Source: Pseudomonas agarici (GTDB lineage: Bacteria; Pseudomonadota; Gammaproteobacteria; Pseudomonadales; Pseudomonadaceae). From it: DNA of 64,000 nt. The position numbers were made by a program, and so were the translations under genes. The DNA is taken from positions 1-64,000 of the forward strand of contig NZ_FOAR01000003.1 in the NCBI RefSeq assembly GCF_900109755.1. The letters run 5' to 3'. The notes beneath the pieces are model-generated. The model did not search any database, was not told the origin of the DNA, and saw only the letters and a list, made by a program, of their open reading frames with translations. Below are positions 59,935 to 64,000 of the stretch, one piece after another; positions within the stretch are counted from its first letter, which is position 1, and every line of letters begins with the position of its first letter.

Positions 59935-61371
59935 TCAATCCAACTGAATGTTAAAACGAGCGTACAAAGAGTGCGCATGGCGCTGCCACTCGCCGAGCAC
60001 TTGCGCCTGCTCGGGCGTGGCATTGGCTAAACAGCTCGCAAGCGCGTCGCTAAACCCCGCCAGGGTATTAGGCGCGCCCCAGCTCGACTCACTCAGGCGT
60101 CGCCGACAGAATGTCTGCCAACGCTGTTGCTCTTCTTCGCTCAAGCTATCGGGAAAGTTACGTGCACGATAACGGAATAATAATTCCGGCAAGCGAGCAT
60201 CATCGAAAGGCCAGTGCTCCCGCGCCAATTGCTCCGGCCCCGCGCCGCGCACTTGTTCACATAAGCGGCGGTCGCGATCGCCAAGAAAACCATCGTATAA
60301 CTGCTGCTCCGGATCTTCGCTGGGGGTGAAGTCTTCTATCGCATAAACCGCCTGGACTTTATCCCGCCAAACTTGCTGTGTGTCATTAAGCCGCAGGCGA
60401 CGGGTCTCATAGAGTGCCATGTCGAGTTGCAGACGCTGCTGATCTTCTGCCCGTAAAACCGCCATCGGCGCCACGACCGGACAGCGGTTGACGTAAATTA
60501 ACTTGAGCGGCACCGGCAATTGTCCATCAATCATGTTCTCGCGACGGGTGTACAGATGCTGTCGCAGCGATTCTGTATCCAGGTCCAGCAGCGGCTGCGG
60601 GTCGTGATGTAAGTCACAGACGATCAGCGCATTGCGATTGCGCGGATGCCAGGCCAGTGGCAGGACTACGCCCAGATAGTTGCGAGCGGCGGAAAAACGC
60701 CCGGAGATATGCACCATAGGCTGCAACAGGCGAATCTGCTCCAGCACCCGCTGCTTGCTACGCAATTGAAAGAGCCAGTCATACAACTTCGGTTGCTTTT
60801 CACGAATCAGCCGCGCCAGAGCAATAGTCGCGCGAACATCGGACAAGGCTTCGTGGGCATGACCATGATCGATGCCATTGGCGGCGGTCAGTCGCTCCAG
60901 CCTTAACGTCACTCGCCCCTCTTCCTCCGGCCAGACAATACCCTGGGGTCGTAGTGCGTAGGCGGCACGTACCACGTCGATCAGGTCCCAACGACTATTG
61001 CCGCCCTGCCATTCCCGCGCATAGGGATCGAAGAAGTTCCGGTACAGGCTGTAGCGGGTCACTTCGTCATCAAAGCGCAGGGTGTTGTAGCCCGCCCCAC
61101 AGGTTCCCGGTTGCGCCAGTTGGGCGTGCACGCGGGTCATGAAGTCGGCCTCTGCCAACCCCTGACCGGCAAGCTGCGAGGGTGTGATACCGGTAATCAT
61201 ACAGGCCGCCGGATGCGGCAGGATATCCTCGCCGGGCTGGCAGTAGAGATTGACCGGCGTGTCGATCTCATTGAGCTCGGCATCGGTACGGATGCCCGCC
61301 ACCTGCAGCGCGCGGTCGCTGCGCGGATTAATCCCAGTGGTTTCGTAGTCGTACCAGAAGATAGAGGTCAC
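59935..61371 (-). CDS. sbcB: exodeoxyribonuclease I
   Basis: A 478-residue 3'-5' single-strand exonuclease of recombination and repair. The DEDD-type motif begins IFWYDYETTG, with AGYNTLRFDDEVTRY and HGHAHEALSDVRATIALA later. The SH3-like and C-terminal domains fill about 200-478. The GTG start at 61371 has AGGAA 6-7 bp upstream. It is convergent with mvaT. Confidence 0.94.
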   Translation of the reverse strand: MTSIFWYDYETTGINPRSDRALQVAGIRTDAELNEIDTPVNLYCQPGEDILPHPAACMITGITPSQLAGQGLAEADFMTRVHAQLAQPGTCGAGYNTLRFDDEVTRYSLYRNFFDPYAREWQGGNSRWDLIDVVRAAYALRPQGIVWPEEEGRVTLRLERLTAANGIDHGHAHEALSDVRATIALARLIREKQPKLYDWLFQLRSKQRVLEQIRLLQPMVHISGRFSAARNYLGVVLPLAWHPRNRNALIVCDLHHDPQPLLDLDTESLRQHLYTRRENMIDGQLPVPLKLIYVNRCPVVAPMAVLRAEDQQRLQLDMALYETRRLRLNDTQQVWRDKVQAVYAIEDFTPSEDPEQQLYDGFLGDRDRRLCEQVRGAGPEQLAREHWPFDDARLPELLFRYRARNFPDSLSEEEQQRWQTFCRRRLSESSWGAPNTLAGFSDALASCLANATPEQAQVLGEWQRHAHSLYARFNIQLD

Positions 61372-61847
61372 GGCTGGTTCCTGAACAGAAGACCGAGCCA
61401 GTCTAGGCGCTTGACCGCCCTTGGGGCCAGTCGCCCGGTACAACTTATATTGACAATCGATTACAGAGTACGGTTGCTTAGGCCGGCGGCGTTGGCTAGA
61501 GGCGAAGCCCTGCGCTTGGCGGCAGTGGCCAGGGCCTGAAGTTCAACCTGTTGCGTGGATTTCGCGAAGGCGACAGCCTACGCCAGATCGACGGGAACAC
61601 TACCGCCCGGCAGATTACCAAGCCGCCGCCAGCCAGGTCCTGGCCCGATACAGACGCTGCCCGAAACCCTCGCCGGCTGCCGCACGGTCGACTACCGAAT
61701 GACCGGGCCAACCGCCATGGGCGCCTCAACGCCCAGGGCGCTCCCGTCCTCGATGGGCGCCCACGCGAACTCGGTGCCGAACCGGTCAGTCGCTACCTCA
61801 GTTGGAAAAAGCCGAGGCTCTCTGCAGCAGGCGGACTTCCCTACTAT
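61372..61847. other. 476-bp region with no recognised gene
   Basis: Upstream of sbcB and downstream of the PilZ gene. Frames of 75-170 codons exist on both strands, but they are Arg/Pro-rich with no ribosome site, as expected from high-G+C noise. No RNA or repeat is recognised. It may be a decayed gene. Confidence 0.4.
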
Positions 61848-62207
61848 TTATGCCGAAGCTTCCAACGGGTAAAAGCTGAAGTAGTGTTGCAACGCACTCA
61901 CCAGCTTGTGATACGCCTCGGGAGGCTCGGACAGGGCAAAGCCCGAGTCGTAATAACCCGGCGTCGCCTCTTCATGGGACCAGAGGCAGCGGCCATTCAG
62001 ATCGATAAGCTGGACCGTGTCATCGGGACCGGGGAGTTTCAATTGCAGTTTGAAGTCCGCCTTCACCAATAACGGCAACTGGCTGATCAACATCAGCCCC
62101 TCGTCGGAAACATTACCCAAATAGCCAATGGGCTTGTCGGTGAAGCGATTGAACACTTGCAGAAAATACGGCAGCTGGTGCCGTTCGATACGACGGTCAG
62201 TAGGCAT
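61848..62207 (-). CDS. PilZ-domain c-di-GMP-binding protein
   Basis: A 119-residue single-domain PilZ protein. The RxxxR loop is Arg5-Arg9 (RRIER), and the second signature NVSDEG is at about 32-37, so both c-di-GMP contacts are present. A solo PilZ protein usually relays c-di-GMP to a partner; the target is unknown. The start at 62207 lacks a strong ribosome site. Confidence 0.88.
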   Translation of the reverse strand: MPTDRRIERHQLPYFLQVFNRFTDKPIGYLGNVSDEGLMLISQLPLLVKADFKLQLKLPGPDDTVQLIDLNGRCLWSHEEATPGYYDSGFALSEPPEAYHKLVSALQHYFSFYPLEASA

Positions 62208-62434
62208 GTTGGTGATCGCTATACAAGGTCATTCAGCATGACCGCGCTAGTGCTTCGGAGCAGGACCGGCGGGTCCGCTCTCCCTTGGCCTCGGCGCGAC
62301 GGCAGCGGATCGCCCTATCGCATTACATCTACCGAGCCATGGCTTTCAACTCAAATGAATTGATAAAACTTAAACCATACTCTCCGAACTGTAGCTGAAA
62401 GCTGGCAGAGAGCCAGCTCATATTGCAACCATCA

Positions 62435-62809
62435 TCAAAAAGTCGCCGATGTCGGCTGGGCCGGGGTTGCACCATCGGCATGCCCAAGCTGACGCAGGGT
62501 CTCCAGGCGGGCCTGGGCACGGTAGGCATACTCGCTGGAGGGGAACTGACTAATGATGAAACGATAGGTCTGTGCCGCGTCGACGAACAGCTTCTGACGC
62601 TCCAGGCACTGACCGCGCAACATCGACACTTCCGGCTGAACATAGGAGCGGGAGCGACTCTCACGGTCGACCTGAGACAACTGTAGCATCACGTCTTCGC
62701 AATTACCGCGATCATAAGAACGGTAGGCATTGTTCAGGTGGCTGTTCATCGACCAGCGGGTGCAACCGACGACACTGGCGGCCAAGACTAAAACGAGCAA
62801 AATTCGCAT
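62435..62809 (-). CDS. small TPR-like lipoprotein
   Basis: A 124-residue lipoprotein. The lipobox VVGC gives lipidated Cys16 after LLVLVLAAS; Thr at +2 favours the outer membrane. The mature part is helical, with TPR-like spacing (NNAYRSYDRGNCEDVMLQL, then AAQTYRFIISQFPSSEYAYRA). AGGAG is 7 bp before the ATG. Located next to pykA in pseudomonads. Function unknown. Confidence 0.8.
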   Translation of the reverse strand: MRILLVLVLAASVVGCTRWSMNSHLNNAYRSYDRGNCEDVMLQLSQVDRESRSRSYVQPEVSMLRGQCLERQKLFVDAAQTYRFIISQFPSSEYAYRAQARLETLRQLGHADGATPAQPTSATF

Positions 62810-62978
62810 GGGTATCTCCTGTTCTTGGCAGGGTATCGACCCGTCGACGAAAATCTTCAGAGTGTTCCTCAAGCGACCTATCCGAAAAATTCTTCGCTGA
62901 AAAGTAGTGCAAATGAACAATGACTACAGCACAGGACCATAGTAGCCTCTCGTTGCGCTTGAACTCAGGAGTCTCTGC

Positions 62979-64000
62979 ATGTCCGTTCGTCGTACTAAAA
63001 TCGTCGCCACACTGGGCCCGGCCAGCAATTCGCCGCAAGTTCTGGAACAGCTGATTCTAGCTGGCCTGGACGTCGCCCGCCTGAACTTCTCCCACGGTAC
63101 CCCCGACGAGCACAAGGCTCGTGCCAGGCTGGTCCGCGACCTCGCCGCCAAACACGGGCGCTTCGTGGCGCTGCTGGGTGACCTGCAAGGCCCGAAGATC
63201 CGTATCGCCAAATTCGCCAACAAGCGCATCGAGTTGAAGATCGGTGATCCGTTCACCTTCTCCACCAGCCATCCGCTGACCGAAGGCAACCAGCAGGTCG
63301 TCGGTATCGACTACCCGGACCTGGTCAAGGACTGCGGCGTGGGCGACGAACTGCTGCTCGACGACGGTCGCGTGGTCATGCGGGTCGACACCGCTACCGC
63401 TACCGAATTGCGTTGCACCGTGACCATCGGCGGCCCGCTGTCGGACCATAAGGGGATCAACCGTCGCGGTGGCGGCCTGACCGCTCCGGCCCTGACCGAA
63501 AAGGACAAGGCCGACATCAAGCTCGCCGCTGAGATGGAAGTGGACTACCTTGCAGTCTCCTTCCCACGTGACGCCGCCGACATGGAATACGCCCGCAAAC
63601 TGCGCGACGAAGCCGGCGGTACCGCCTGGCTGGTGGCGAAGATCGAGCGCGCCGAGGCCGTGGCCGACGACGAAACCCTCGACGGCCTGATCAAGGCCAG
63701 CGACGCCGTCATGGTTGCCCGTGGCGACCTCGGCGTGGAAATCGGCGACGCCGAGCTGGTGGGCATCCAGAAGAAAATCATTCTGCATGCGCGCCGCCAC
63801 AATAAAGCCGTGATCGTTGCCACCCAGATGATGGAGTCGATGATCCAGAACCCGATGCCGACCCGTGCCGAAGTGTCCGACGTCGCCAACGCCGTACTGG
63901 ATTACACCGACGCCGTCATGCTGTCGGCTGAAAGCGCCGCCGGTGCCTACCCGCTAGAAGCCGTGCAGGCCATGGCGCGCATCTGTGTCGGCGCGGAAAA
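62979..64000 (+). CDS. pykA: pyruvate kinase (5' part)
   Basis: The first 340 residues of a pyruvate kinase cut by the right edge. The start [16 protein letters not shown] is followed by LNFSHG, the B domain (about 68-165), AKIERAEAV with the catalytic Lys, ARGDLGVEI and TQMMESM. It makes pyruvate and ATP from phosphoenolpyruvate. CAGGAG is 8 bp before the ATG. The PykA type is inferred from the gene neighbourhood. Confidence 0.95.
   Translation, partial: MSVRRTKIVATLGPASNSPQVLEQLILAGLDVARLNFSHGTPDEHKARARLVRDLAAKHGRFVALLGDLQGPKIRIAKFANKRIELKIGDPFTFSTSHPLTEGNQQVVGIDYPDLVKDCGVGDELLLDDGRVVMRVDTATATELRCTVTIGGPLSDHKGINRRGGGLTAPALTEKDKADIKLAAEMEVDYLAVSFPRDAADMEYARKLRDEAGGTAWLVAKIERAEAVADDETLDGLIKASDAVMVARGDLGVEIGDAELVGIQKKIILHARRHNKAVIVATQMMESMIQNPMPTRAEVSDVANAVLDYTDAVMLSAESAAGAYPLEAVQAMARICVGAE

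Overview
The window is chromosomal DNA of a Pseudomonas, most likely from the fluorescens lineage. Almost every core gene and its local order (dapA-bamC-purC, the ruvCAB-ybgC-tolQRAB-pal-cpoB block, argJ-secA, purU-mvaT-sbcB, pykA) is recognisably pseudomonad. G+C is high, REP-like DNA is present, and GTG starts are common. The species cannot be fixed from sequence alone.

Layout. (1) 1-3378 is the end of an integrated element, a prophage or integrative island running off the left edge. It carries a beta-class DNA methyltransferase, several very small proteins (one Rmf/CrpP-like, one helix-turn-helix protein placed like an excisionase) and a tyrosine recombinase abutting the 3' end of a tRNA-Ser(CGA). 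(2) 3.5-12.6 kb is core: purC, a WalJ-like hydrolase, bamC and dapA, then gcvR, bcp, a PerM-type permease, a TusA-like protein, bepA and nadA. (3) 12.7-24.7 kb is accessory-looking. It has a type I pantothenate kinase, a small secreted protein of unknown function, and a complete 11-gene type II secretion operon in Xanthomonas xps order (E-F-G-H-I-J-K-L-M-N-D). Two identical 18-bp palindromes lie between the secreted protein gene and gspE. (4) 24.7-42.8 kb is core: tRNA-Lys, queC/queE, the Tol-Pal operon, ruvBAC, yebC, aspS, a FmdB-like protein, a ribbon-helix-helix protein, a Dps-like protein, a membrane/cold-shock fusion, slyX, a HIT protein and an OprD-family porin. (5) 43-56.5 kb holds mscS, yajQ, a degenerate REC-GGDEF protein, panE, a secreted M20 peptidase, an orphan histidine kinase, a PduO-type adenosyltransferase, a Nudix-ThiE fusion, argJ, secA and a DciA-like gene. 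(6) 56.5-64 kb holds a HerA-like ATPase, purU, mvaT, sbcB, a PilZ protein, a small lipoprotein and the 5' part of pykA.

Functional themes are envelope maintenance (BamC, BepA, Tol-Pal, SecA, MscS, OprD), Holliday-junction processing (RuvABC), queuosine precursor synthesis, and c-di-GMP-linked proteins (a PilZ protein and a probably inactive GGDEF protein). Sec would export the small secreted protein to the periplasm, from which the neighbouring type II system could move it across the outer membrane; that link is inferred from position only.

The most interesting stretch is 13.8-24.7 kb: a divergent secreted protein plus an Xps-type secretion operon with paired operator-like palindromes and a GspE lacking its zinc-binding cysteines. 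Also worth attention are the membrane/cold-shock fusion at 39.07-39.67 kb with an internal start matching a free cold-shock protein, the doubly degenerate REC-GGDEF protein, and a 17-codon ORF coupled on both sides in the integrated element.
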